Shown here one piece after another: positions 22,553 through 34,800 of a DNA stretch of 64,000 nt. The notes beneath the pieces were generated by a model, which did not search any database, had not been told where the DNA came from, and saw only the letters and a list, made by a program, of their open reading frames with translations. The translations under genes and the position numbers were made by a program. The stretch covers positions 4,547,501-4,611,500 of the forward strand of contig NC_092572.1 of NCBI RefSeq assembly GCF_037975245.1, read 5' to 3'. Source of the DNA: Apostichopus japonicus (Eukaryota; Echinodermata; Holothuroidea; Aspidochirotida; Stichopodidae). Within the stretch, counting starts at the first letter, position 1. Every line of letters begins with the position of its first letter.

Positions 22553-24330
22553 CATATAAATTGCGTTACAGTATCAATATGCATTGCAAGATGACTAAAT
22601 TCACTAACTTAAATCTGTAGATCATCAAGAGGTGACAATATTTGTGCTCAAGATTATTAGAGGAAGTCTACGGATATCTTACTTATGCTGACTTCCTTAT
22701 ATGTAGACAACTTGCTATTTGTCTACAGTGTACAATTAACAGCCTGGAGGAGTGGAATTTTTGTGGGTGTCTCAGTGCTTTTGATGGTTCTCTTTTGAAG
22801 GATGATTTTCAAATGCCAAGAGTTAAAACAAAGTATCCAGAAAGAAGCTCATTTTGTTCAAGATAAAAATTCAACGCCGTACAAAACTTGACGATTACTT
22901 GGATAAGGGGTAGGAAGCTTTAAGTTCTCACTGCAAAGATGAAAAGAAGCTTACGAATTATATAACATTTTTCATTGGTCATTTCATTCAAGAGTAGACT
23001 TTTCTGAAATGATTAAAAAAATATATTCAATATGCTTTTATATGTAGAAAATACAGACAGGTTAATGAGCATGGTGAACTCAAAGAGATAGATGTAAGAG
23101 GATTAGTAGACAAGGGTGGAGAGAAGAAAGAAAGAAACCAATAGGGGAAAGGGAGATGTAGGAGATAAACTGTAGTGGGACAAAGAGAGGATTAAGGGAA
23201 GAGGGTTTACAGGAATACTGCTAGGAACGAAACGTAGTTATATACAGTACATAGTTTAATCATATTTATGTACATTTCAATATTTCATTTAGTTACTTCT
23301 TACACTGTTTGACTGCAACTGTGGATTGTTTGTAGCCCCTCTGAATATATGCCATGATTACATCTTTGATTGTGCAAAAACATTTCTTGGATTCTTGCCA
23401 AAAATATTTACAACCTGGGCAAAATAGAAGTCAGCGTGTAGGTTCAGTTTAAATTATGTTGTGTTCACCTGTTTATTACAGCAGGCAGACGTGAAATATA
23501 CTTTAACACACCACAACAGAGACTGAGCTATGTACGTAACATTAAGTGGCCAGCTGATTGGCACACTGACCACTGGATATTTATCAAAATCAAAACTGAG
23601 GCAAAAGAAATGGGTTGTTTAGGACAGATTTTATAAATCATCCCAAATAACAAGAAGCGGCTTTGTTGTAAAAAGAAATGTTCAATACTGATAGCGATAT
23701 GCCGCAGATATTGGAAATATTGGACGAGACCGATGATGCAAATGATTATTGGCACGAAACTAATCTAAATTGGGGCATACAATCAATGTTGCTGCCTAGT
23801 TCCCTCTAAGTGGGTACTATATTTCATGAACGTGTTGCAAAATACAAAATTTGATGAACATCTTGCTTTCTTTGTTTTTAAATTGAGCTGTCTTGGTTTT
23901 TAAGGTAACCAGTAACGATGAAGATTTGCAATGCAACTTTGAGGGGTTAAAAATTTCCAATCTTTACATTTAAAACAGAGAATGTTGGTCAGTTGATGCG
24001 GATATACATATGTGAAGGAGCCCTTGAGATCCATGCACAGTGGAGCCAATGACTAATATCCACACAGAACAATGGGTCCCTTCGTTTAGGGAAATCACAG
24101 ACTGAGATAAAGCATAGTTATTGTGCAATTCTGTATTTTCTACCATAATTGCAAGAAGCACAAATGTTTGAATACTTGCTCAATTTTACAGATTTGAAGA
24201 TCAAATGTTGTAGACTTGGTGTACAGGATAAGAGTCGGATGTAAAGCCTGGCGACTATTCATAACCCACTGCCCTTTTGATCTTGATCTCTGTTTTTAGT
24301 TCCATGAAGAGAAGTTACCTGTACATGTTT

Positions 24331-24823
24331 AAGTAGCATGGTGACTTCGAAGTTCGGACACTTAAGACTTAAAACACCCCAAAACTAAATCTTCTGGTAT
24401 AAATCACCGGAAAATAAACTTCATATGGTGGGAGAATTGTGTTATAGTACGATACACGGCCAAACTTTCTTTCCTGCAAACTGTTTTCACGTTGTATTCC
24501 AAGAAGATTCTTTGTGATTGTGGAACTGGTATTTCTTTGCTAGAGTATTGCGAAGTTCGGACACGCAACCCACAGTGTGGCGCTGGTGATAAAATTGGTG
24601 GCGCAGTTGCTTTTTCAGTAATTATAACAGACTTCATATATCTCGGTCATTTTATTGACTAATATGTACTTGTATTTTCTTGCACACGGGCCATTTTGGC
24701 GAGAAAATAACTGTAGCTTCGTACTTTTTGGTGAAATTTGGCTCTTCCTGTAAGTTGTCATGGTAAAATCGTGTATTTCTTAGGGTGTCCGAACTTCACA
24801 GTATGCCGAACTTTGCACTACTG
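24331..24823. mobile_element. MITE-like element with inverted GAAGTTCGGACAC ends
   Basis: GAAGTTCGGACAC at 24349-24361 is matched in inverse by GTGTCCGAACTTC at 24785-24797. The outer flanks also match in inverse: AGTAGCATGGTGA on the left and AGTAGTGCAAAGTTCGGCA on the right read in reverse complement. A third direct copy of the motif lies inside at 24552-24564. The length of about 490 bp and the absence of a coding frame suit a non-autonomous DNA transposon. I saw no clear target-site duplication. Confidence 0.5.
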
Positions 24824-25577
24824 ACTATACATGTATGGCACCACTAGACAACTGTAGTGAAATATAAAATATCGCTTCTTCGTGCATTTTGACCATGACA
24901 TCCTTACACACACACATACTTTTCGCTTACACAGTAGCTTATGTCAAGTTAGGGATTATGCATATAGTTACTGTTTGCTACCATACAATTTATGCAACTT
25001 TTCACTGTACTCAGTCATACCTTCATAGAAAAACAACTGCAAAAACTGTGAACAGTTCAAACAAATTTTCTTTAAGTTAGCTAGGCCTATTTAATCCATA
25101 TGCAATCACTTACTCCTATTAAACAGTCATTAAAAATACCTATAATTAAAGTCTCATTCACACAGTCTGTAGGCCTAATGAGAATTTTAAAAAGCCGGCT
25201 AGGCCCTAGGCTGGGTACAAATGTAATACTATAGTTAACAGCAAATCCCTTTATCACTGTTCTATCCAACTTACTAGTTCTAACGACACCTAGGCCTACT
25301 GCACTGACAGTGATATGCCAAAGGCTAGGAACACAGTACATGTATGATTTTTATAACCTACTGGATGTTTTATTAAATTAGCCTAACGCGTTAGGCTGTG
25401 GCATAACGCTAGGTCACAACAAAACTAAGTTAGGCATTACTTTTCGCGAAAAGGACCGTACCGTGCTTTCGTAGTGTGTAACTTTACGTTAGTGACAAAC
25501 TTACTGTTAGGTTCCTTCGAAATGAGTACCAGTTGCACAATATAAAACATTAATGAAAACTAGAAAAGTCACACACC

Positions 25578-25761
25578 TTAGTAACAAACTCAGCTTTTAC
25601 TTTTGCTCACTTCCGTAGCATTAGACTCTCGACTTCCGTGCTTGATGACCGTTTCTGTGGCATCCAATATAACATGACCTAATTCTATTTATAAGCCATG
25701 TCGCGAGGACTCGTAGAAACGATGGGTATGAGGTCAAAGGTCAAAAGAGGTTCACCTGAAA
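25578..25761. promoter_or_regulatory. Candidate divergent promoter between COG8 and a minus-strand transcript
   Basis: On the minus strand a TATAAATAG box (25685-25693) is followed by two ACGGAAGT ETS-type sites (plus-strand ACTTCCGT at 25609-25616 and 25632-25639) and a good splice donor (AAG|GT after 25577). On the plus strand the COG8 ATG follows at 25762. The minus transcript could be the 5' untranslated exon of the trefoil gene 6.4 kb away. This is inference from motifs. Confidence 0.35.
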
Positions 25762-25837
25762 ATGGCGACTACCTGTAATGGCATTGACGTGGAAGACGAG
25801 ACAATTCTTACCTCTGTTTTTCGCGATAGTTTTCCAG
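25762..25837 (+). CDS. COG8: COG8 exon 1
   Basis: 76 nt from ATG to donor TTTTCCAG|GTATGC, phase 1. It encodes the N-terminus ending in [10 protein letters not shown], which matches the SLFRDRFPE-type start of the family. Confidence 0.93.
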
Positions 25838-28800
25838 GTATGCCCTATCTGGTTTCATTTCCAGATAATAAATGAAATTTGTATTTCCTTTAGCCTGATC
25901 TGTTGTTGCACAGGTCTAACTTAGTTCATTATCGTCTGAAACGTAAGCGACTCGATATTCGCTAACGATGTAGCCTACGTACTCAATCTCATTAGGCCTA
26001 GGCCTACTACAGTACAACTATACTACAGTAGCCTAGGCTATATGCTGCTATGCCTAGTCCAAGTAGTATTATTAGTAATAATTGACGCACCTTCGTAATT
26101 GACGCACCTTCAACTACTAGTACTAGCAACGATACAGCAGGCAACCTTAACTTTTTTTCAGAGAAGCAGTGTTACATATTTCATGAGTTTGAATCCCTTG
26201 ACAGGCATCGTTATGCAGATGGCCAAATTTCTCTTTATATGGCTCTGTACCTATACAGTGTAAGATTTGACACAGAGGTTCTACTCTTAATGCGTAAGAT
26301 TGGCACAAAATACACATTTTTAGAACTTTATTTCGGTTTCCCTAAACTATATGTGTGTACGTCATCTGCCTTGCGAGCATTTATTTTTGTTATAGATATA
26401 TATATCCCCATTTTGTTTTAATAATTCAGTATACGTTACCTCTATTAACATAAGGGTACCTACTAACCTACAAAGCTAGTACTGAACTATTGTATAGGAG
26501 TTAACAATTTCTGTATCAAACACAGCAACTAATATCATCAGCATTTACTAATTTAATAGTACCAAGTACAATTTTCATGTTCCTTTGATCATTTTTTCTA
26601 CCCGTTGAATGTTTTTCATCATTGGCAACATTGCAGACCCTACGATTTTATTTAGCAACCTTTCTGAGAATTGACACTGTAGCCATCGCTGGCCAAAGGA
26701 TTTGTACCAATGAAGTCTTTGGCTTGAGTACAGCATTTCTGTATGTTGCCTTGTTGGACCAATCTAACCGTAATATTAATTACTGACTTTGCTAATATTC
26801 CTTTTGGGAAGCCTAAGAGGCTTTGAACCTGCAAAGAAAATGAAAAAGAAAAAAACACTTAAAACATAATTATTGTTACTTCAATGTAAAAGATATATTT
26901 TATGAGCTATGCATGAGTATACAGAAATCATGGATCCAAGCACAACTTCATTTGAGTAGAGTACAAATAATATATAACTATAAGCAGGTCCTTAGTTCCT
27001 AACTCTAACGTTATATGGAATGTCTAATGGTAACTTAGAGATTGATTTAGTCATGTATAACAGGGGGATGCATAAATAAACACAACACAGGTAGAGTTAA
27101 AGATTTCCTGAAATATTATTATTGTAGAGATGCAACACTAGTATAATGTATTCTGAATGGATGGATAACAGTACAGTACTGTGTAATAAAGTAAAATGTA
27201 AAGTATATAATGAAGTAAAGTACAGTATAAGAGTAAAATGTAAAGCAAGTATATCATGAAGAGGAAGCTGGAGTAACTCTGTGGAGAAAGCTCCCCTGCA
27301 TCCATTTATACTCTCCAGCAAACAAAGCAAAAGATAAATCCCTGACCACACAAAACAGCCAACAAAAGAAGCACCAGTGGGAAAGAGCTAAAGTAGTGAT
27401 TCTCGCCAGCTGAACCTGAACGCTACCCCTAAGACCAGATAAACAGGAAGGACATACCCTATCGTGTTGATATTTTATCCCAGCTAAATGAAGATGACCA
27501 GGAGAATAAAAGAGTGGTCTGAATCTATTTGATACATGACCCTTAACACATCACAGTAACAGTTGTATTTTTAGTTGTCATTTCTTTGTATCTTTCGGTT
27601 CAGAATCATGGAGATCCAATCCGGATTTTGCGATGTATCTAGCAGAGCTGAGTTCATTCGGAGTGGAGAAGCTGGCCAGGGAACCAGACCGCCTGGCAGA
27701 TGAAAGGGCTCAGGTCCTACAACAGACTCAAGAACTAGCATTCGACAATTACAAGACCTTTATTCAAACAGCGGACTGTTCACGAGAAATAGTGGAGGAT
27801 GTAAGTGATTAATGTCAGCAATATTCCTAGAGAGGGTTGTCTGGTATCATTCACAGTTAATTAATTGAAATGGCAAGCATGTACTCCCCTTTTGTTCATT
27901 GTTAGCCTACGTGTAATGTTAACGGATATCATTGATTGAAATTATTCCAAACCTTCAAATAAGCACAGGGTAATATGCCAGTTATGAGGGTTTATTGTAA
28001 AGCAATATTGCCAACATTGTCTATCATCCCCTTCAGAAATCTTAAAGCTAAAATGAAGGAAGAAAACAATATAACATGCAGTTAATTATCTTTTTACAAT
28101 TTTGGAATCTCATATATATATACTGTACTAGTGGTGTAGGAGAAATTATGTAATGAGTTGATATGTACACTTCAGTCATTTGTTCATTGGCCTGTTTACC
28201 TATAGCTGGTTAATATAGTCAGTGAGAGCATTGGAAGTTATTAAGTTAATTTTCATCTTCTCTCCGAGCAGTTCACTGAAGTGGAAGATCATGTCAGCTC
28301 TTTACTGGATAAACTGCCAGAGTTCAGTACCAAATGCAATGACTTTATGAAAGAGGCTCATAGGATTAGTTCAAGGTAGGTCCCATGGAAAGAGGGTTCT
28401 TACTTCATCAATCTTTACAGGTTAAGAGAGGTAGAATCTCTCAATATTTTAGCACACTTGCTAAGAAACTCACACATAGGAAAGAAGGGTTGATTCTCCT
28501 TCAAATGTCACGCTTTCATTTCATTCCATTTATTTGTTTCCACATTCAAAATATATTACACAATGATAGAAGAAAATGTATGTGACAAGTGGAGGAGGTC
28601 TGAGAAAGCCGAGGCTCTTACGAGGCAGACCCCCTGCACAAAGACAATAAGAAAAGAAAAAAATAATGAACAATGCATGCAATAAAACAAAGGTTGCACA
28701 CACAAATAAACCATGTAACTGTACTTAGAAAATTTACTCTTCAAAGCAGTAAAATCATTTTACTTCAATGCTTTTGGTTTCAATGGCAGATTCAGCATTG

Positions 28801-31800
28801 ACATACAAGATAGTCTCTAATGCACTGTGCTTTTTAAAATTTTGAAATGTCCACTTTCATATTACATTGTGAAATACCACATTTGATTACTACAACGGAT
28901 CATACACTAAGGTTGTCACATTCCAAAGATGCTAGAGCATAGATAGAAGTTCTCAACTGACATGGCCTACCCACCATATGATAGCTGATGGCTGGAGCAA
29001 TCACAGCTCATTCATGTCTCGCCACTATGACGTTTAAATTTTGAGTTAGAAGAGGTGAAAGTTGACCAAATTACTCCCCAACCCAGTTCATACTAAAATG
29101 AAAGAAATTATTTTGATGTAGCAGCTGTACCTCTGAGTGCCGTACTGTTACTGACTCCTGTGGTCGCATTAGCAAATTTATATTGAAGCCAGTGATGTTT
29201 GTTTGTCCAGTATCAGCTTCGAAAAACCTTGGTTTTCATTGTCAGTGTGAGACTTTGAACACTGTTATCACCGGAGACTAACTATGCCAGAAAATTCTGA
29301 CTCGGTCATAAATAACTACAGCACTACAGCACTACATACAGTAACTACAACTACATAACTACAGCACAAGTGTAATGGTTTAACTTGGCATGGAATACTT
29401 TAATACGGCACAGTTTTTGTGTATGAAGATATTCAGAGTGGTAAATTTGTTTCCTAAAGTTGATGCTCATTTTGGGTCAGAGACTTACAATTATTGTGAC
29501 CATGGCTACTGAAGAATGCGGTAGCATCTTGCTTTTGCTAGTCTTGCTATTTGGAGTGTCCTTATATTTGAATATTAAGGTAACTGCATCGAAAGTGAGT
29601 ACAGAAAGTTAGAACATGATCTAGTTCAGAATTGTAGTGAGTCTGTGTATTCTTGTTTTAAACTCTAGTATAGTAGAGGTTTCCCCTGGAATTTCTTTTG
29701 TGAGAGGCGATAACTGGTTTTGACACTAGAGGGTGCAAACATCCCTGGCAAGGGGGTGGGGAGGAAGGGGGGGCTGTGGAAGTGCGGTCACCCAGAAAAT
29801 GTAGTTAAACATCCTAATGTCAATCATCCTAACAATAATGTAGTTAAAAATGTTTTGTTGAATAGGTAGAGGAACTTAAATTTGTTGTTATAATTTAATG
29901 TTCTCTGCCAAGTTTCAATGTCAGATGAAAGCTTGGGTTTAAAAAGGTTGGATTGCAATCATTGCATATTTGATGGCCATGTCGGTAACATAATTGCCTA
30001 GGCGGTCGCAAAACTCAGAGAGGGTGGCCGCCTCACGAAATGAATTCCAGCATGGGAAGGCCTGATAGTTACCTGTGCTTGTACTTTCAGGGATCTTTCA
30101 ATACTTAGCATAGGAACCAATGTAAATATCACATACAGTACAGTTTGGAAATATGCTTAGAGCCATCAAGTAGAGCTAACGCAACAGTTGCGATTTTACA
30201 ACAAAGTTACAGCTATCGAAATAGTTTGCCAAGCTTATGTAGACAAACATATCTTGGTTTGAATTTGTAAATTATTTTTAATTCTGTGCCATAATGGGTA
30301 ACCTAAGTACTATTTGCTACTCATGAGTTTATGATCATATTGTCATAATCCAGTAAACACTTGTCGGACTTTCATTTTCCTTCTTCAGCCGACGAATGAA
30401 CTCTTTGACCCTCTCGAAACACACCCAGCTACTTGAACTCCTAGAAATCCCCCAGTTGATGGACACTTGCGTTCGAAACTCTTACTTCGATGAAGCTCTG
30501 GAGCTCGCAAGTTACGTCAGACGCCTTGAGAAGAAGCATTCCTCAATACCTGTCATTAAGGTAAAACCTCCTTAAAATCTTTCGATAGAAATTCACTTGA
30601 AAACATGGCGAGTGTCTGTAATGTATGTTTGGGATTAATTTGGATTCTTTTACAGTCAGAATAGTGTCGGAATACAAAACTTTCAGAAGCCGAGAGGCCA
30701 TGGTTTGGCCTAAATAAAATTTACCAGTAGCCGCAGTGCACTATTGCAGTCTGTTATACATTGTGTAACTGATTTTCTTTGCTCCCTCCTCTACCCGTTT
30801 TCCCAGAATACTAGACCTCCTGCTCAAGCATGTCTAGTTATAAGTGAGCTGGTAACCCTGTTATCACTGTGTTCCCTTAGAGACCCTGAAATATCCAAAC
30901 CCAGTTAGGTCACTGGCAAAACCCTGTCCTTACAGGTTATGAAATCCTACATTAAATTGTTCTCCATCCATGCTTCCTCAGGATATCGTCAGTGAGGTCC
31001 ACAGCTCCAAACAACTGATGCTGAATCAACTCTTACAACAACTCAGGTCATCCATCCAACTCCCAGCCTGCTTGCGACTGATCGGTTATCTCAGACGCAT
31101 GGACCTCTTCAGCGAGGCCGAACTCAGGATCAAGTTCTTGCAGGCAAGAGATGCTTGGTTTCAATCTCTCTTATCTGCGTTACCTACTGAGGATGGTAAG
31201 CAAAAGTCAAGGTTATTGGGGGGCTTTTAATAGAAGATCTTATTCTTTGATTTATATGTTTCTCAGGGTGAAAAGAAAAGAAAAGATTCTTGGTTATATG
31301 TTAAAATATATCTGTTCAGTTGCTTGCTGCAAACGTAAGACAAAAGGTTTCGTTTGGATGTTAAAGACTCCTCGTTCTTTAGCCACAGAGGGTGGAAAAG
31401 AAAAGTTATATTTACGTACTTATTATTGAGCTTAACAACACTCCTGGTGGTTACAAAGAGGTGTTCATGATACAATTCTACATCTACTCATTCCTTCATT
31501 TCTTTCTGAACATGGTTGAAAAACAAATTTTGGTTTCTGTTATGATGTCTGCAAGTAAGGAGAAGAAAGCTGCTTAAGAATGTCCTAGAGAAAGCTTAAG
31601 GTGATTATATGGGATTACCTAGACATGTAAAGACTTGTTAATAGGATTAAAGGATAGAGCTAGGGATGAGGAGAATAAGGTAGAAGGGTTTATGTCAGTT
31701 GCAGGGCTGTGGCTTTTGTGAGGTGAGGAGCGAAGGTATTAAGGAGAGACAAGGAAAGGGTGAAGCTGAGGTTGTGTGAGAGGATAGCGGTGCTAGTGTT

Positions 31801-34800
31801 GGAAGGTAGTAGACGATGAGAAAGGAAGGGGTGGCATTTTGTGGAGTCGGATAATAAAAAAAGAAAAGCATCGAATAACACTGTCCTGAACTTATTACCC
31901 CAAACTACGTAACAGTTTCATATAAAAATGTCTTGGGTTAGGAAATTTAAACCCTTTCGAGAATAGTAACGATAAAGCTTGGTTTACATGTTTTAGTACT
32001 CATTCTTCAGTTACCAAATTTAAACATAAACCCATAATAAGATGGTTCACATGTATATTTTTTTGTATCTAGCTTATCAGCATATCACCAAGGTGATTGA
32101 GACCAGTCGTGTTCACCTCTTTGATATCATCACCCAATATCGGGCCATCTTCTCTGACGATGACCCTCTCCTAGCGACCAATCAGGATTCGAGTGTAAAC
32201 GAAGCTGCACTGTTCCAGGGATGGGTAGGACAGAAGGTAAGCTACTCTCTGGAAGATCAACTTAGCTTTTACAGGCATGAGCTTTTTCTGCGGATTCGCG
32301 CAATATCCGTGATTTCTTTTCTACCTCGGGGACAAAAAATATTATCCTAACACACTGTAGCATACGCAAACTGGAGCCTATACCGCAATTTTTGCAAAAT
32401 TCTGTGATTTTTTTTTACCCCAGGCTCATCCCTGCTTTTAATTTAGCAAGGGATATTTCAACGTATGCTTAGAATGATTCTATTGCACAACAGAAAAGCA
32501 GTATGCTTGCTGTCTGGGTCGGTGCTTCCTATCTTCAACTTTTCTCGCAGCTTTATTGGAAGCTGAGACATTATATTGTTGTTCGCCACTCTCTGAGTTT
32601 ATCGGAGAGGGTATGTGTCACTTTAAATATTTATTTGGGGATTAAGAGGGCATGTTATGCACTCTGAGTCATTTTTATTGTAATCTTATTTTAACTGGAT
32701 ACAGTTGACTAAGGGGAACTATCAATATGAAACATTAATTGCTCTTTTCCTCCTTCACAAAACAATCTTAGAAGTATCAACAGCATTCTCTCTTATAACG
32801 TTATATCTCTGGTAAATGTCAACCAAATAAATGAACCCTTACACTTTATCAACGAAGTTGTTCTTATCACATATACATCAGTATCAATTTCATTAATTCT
32901 TGTGCGGACGAGTGTCCAATGGAAAGGTACCAAGTTTGAACATCAAGGTGGTTGATGTTTTTCCCATACTTAACAAACGATCTCCATATTTATTTTTTGT
33001 TTCCTTCCAGGTATCTCAATTTCTGGAGGTACTTCAGAATGACTTGACGAAGGGTGTCGGCAATCGGCTGGACTCTCTCCTCGGCCAGTGTATGTACTTT
33101 GGTTTATCGTTCAGCAGAGTTGGGGCCGACTTCAGAGGACTCTTAGCACCAATCTTTCAAGATGCTGCCTTGGAGAACTTTACCTCTGCCGTTTCAGAAG
33201 CCACTGAAAAGTGAGTCTTTGTTAAGCTTGATATCTCTGATCTCAAACTGTACAAATTTTCATAATTATTTGGCTGAAAATTGCTGTAATTTAATGATTG
33301 TTCATTTTTCTCATATAAAGCATTTACAAGCTACAATGCTTGTGCTTAGAACCTGCACAGATGTCTTGGAAAGGATGTCTTCAGGGTGGGCTACAGTAGC
33401 TCTGGAACCCAACCTAGATGATACTTTGTGAAAAGTGTTAATGGTGTATTAGTATTATTTGCTGACTACATTGTCAGTTTTTCAGCTTATGGAAATATAT
33501 ATGCCAGTTGTCCAGTTTTGACAGAATTGTGCAACTAATATATTGTGTTGCCAAGTATATTGCTAAAGAAAACTTAAGTTAAAAATAGATAGGATACAAT
33601 TGATCTAAGTTTGATGAGTTTTGTGGATATTGTATTAATAAATGTGATATTCTTACTTGGCTTAACCACAGCATTCTATATATTATTTCACCTTGTATTG
33701 CTTTGTAAAGTAGATTTACATGGGTAATTTCAAGATGTCTTCTCGGCTTGCCACAGATAACTGAATTTTCATTGTAATGCTTTGTATCACAGATTCACCT
33801 CTGCCATGCAGTCATATACACCCGTTGTTTCCAGTTCATGGCTGTCATCCACAACTGTGATGACATCATCTCAGGTAATGAATATGCATGTCCTCATGTC
33901 TTGACATTCATTTCTTCAAGTACTGTTATGTGTTATTGTGACAATATTAAATTCTTACACTGGTTTGATTCTGAAAAAGTGATATAAAGTGCCCTGGAGG
34001 AACTACTTTGCTTTGATCACCAATTTGAGGTGGCATTGCCATAGCAACCCAGTTTTACTCAAACTAAAACTTAATTTTTGTTTCAGAGTTGGTTAGAATG
34101 AGATACCAAACCTAGATTTTGAATCTAATGAATATTTATGAGTAAGCACTAACGATTCTACTTTGCAACAACAGTGAAATATGAAAGAGAGTTTCGTGGA
34201 AATTAAGACATTTCAGTAATTTCAGTTCAGACATTTTCAATGATTATTCCCCTTCCCCCCCCCCCCCCTTCTAGGCTGAGCAGCACCTCTCACCACCCCT
34301 TTCTCTAATGGATCACGTACCCTTGGCTTCCTACACCAATGGCATTCTGGCCGCATTCAATGATCTTCGCCTGTGTGCACCGTTGGCCTTGGTCGAGGAT
34401 GTCACTAGAACCTTGACTGAATCACTACTAACAATTGTTCAAACAACAGTTTCCTATCACAGGTGAGTTTATCGCATGAATATCTCTGAATGATGACTAT
34501 ATTCTCAAAATTTATCATCTCTCATATCCCTTTGTGTTAAGTTATACATGTGAAGGGTGAAATAATCGTATTTTAATGATCTGACACCTTGGACGAGGTT
34601 AGAATGAGTAACAGCAAGAGTAACAAATAAACACGACACGCAATGTTTTACTGAATGTTTACATCTTCTTTTTCCGTACCAAATGTAACAAAGGGAAACT
34701 CTGGTAAGTTGTAAATCAGAGTTTCCTGGTGCTGGTGATAGAAGAGGTCATGAAGGAACAGCCCCTTATACCATCATAAGAATTAACTTGTACAAACTCA

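Larger units (their letters stand above)
19124..25577. other. Non-coding stretch (probable 5' intron of the trefoil gene)
   Basis: The acceptor just before the trefoil ATG means transcription begins upstream on the minus strand, so some of this stretch is probably intron. No coding exon is supportable on either strand. It contains a two-copy tandem at 22405-22552 and a MITE-like element at 24331-24823. The short ORFs lack consistent composition and splice flanks. Confidence 0.45.
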
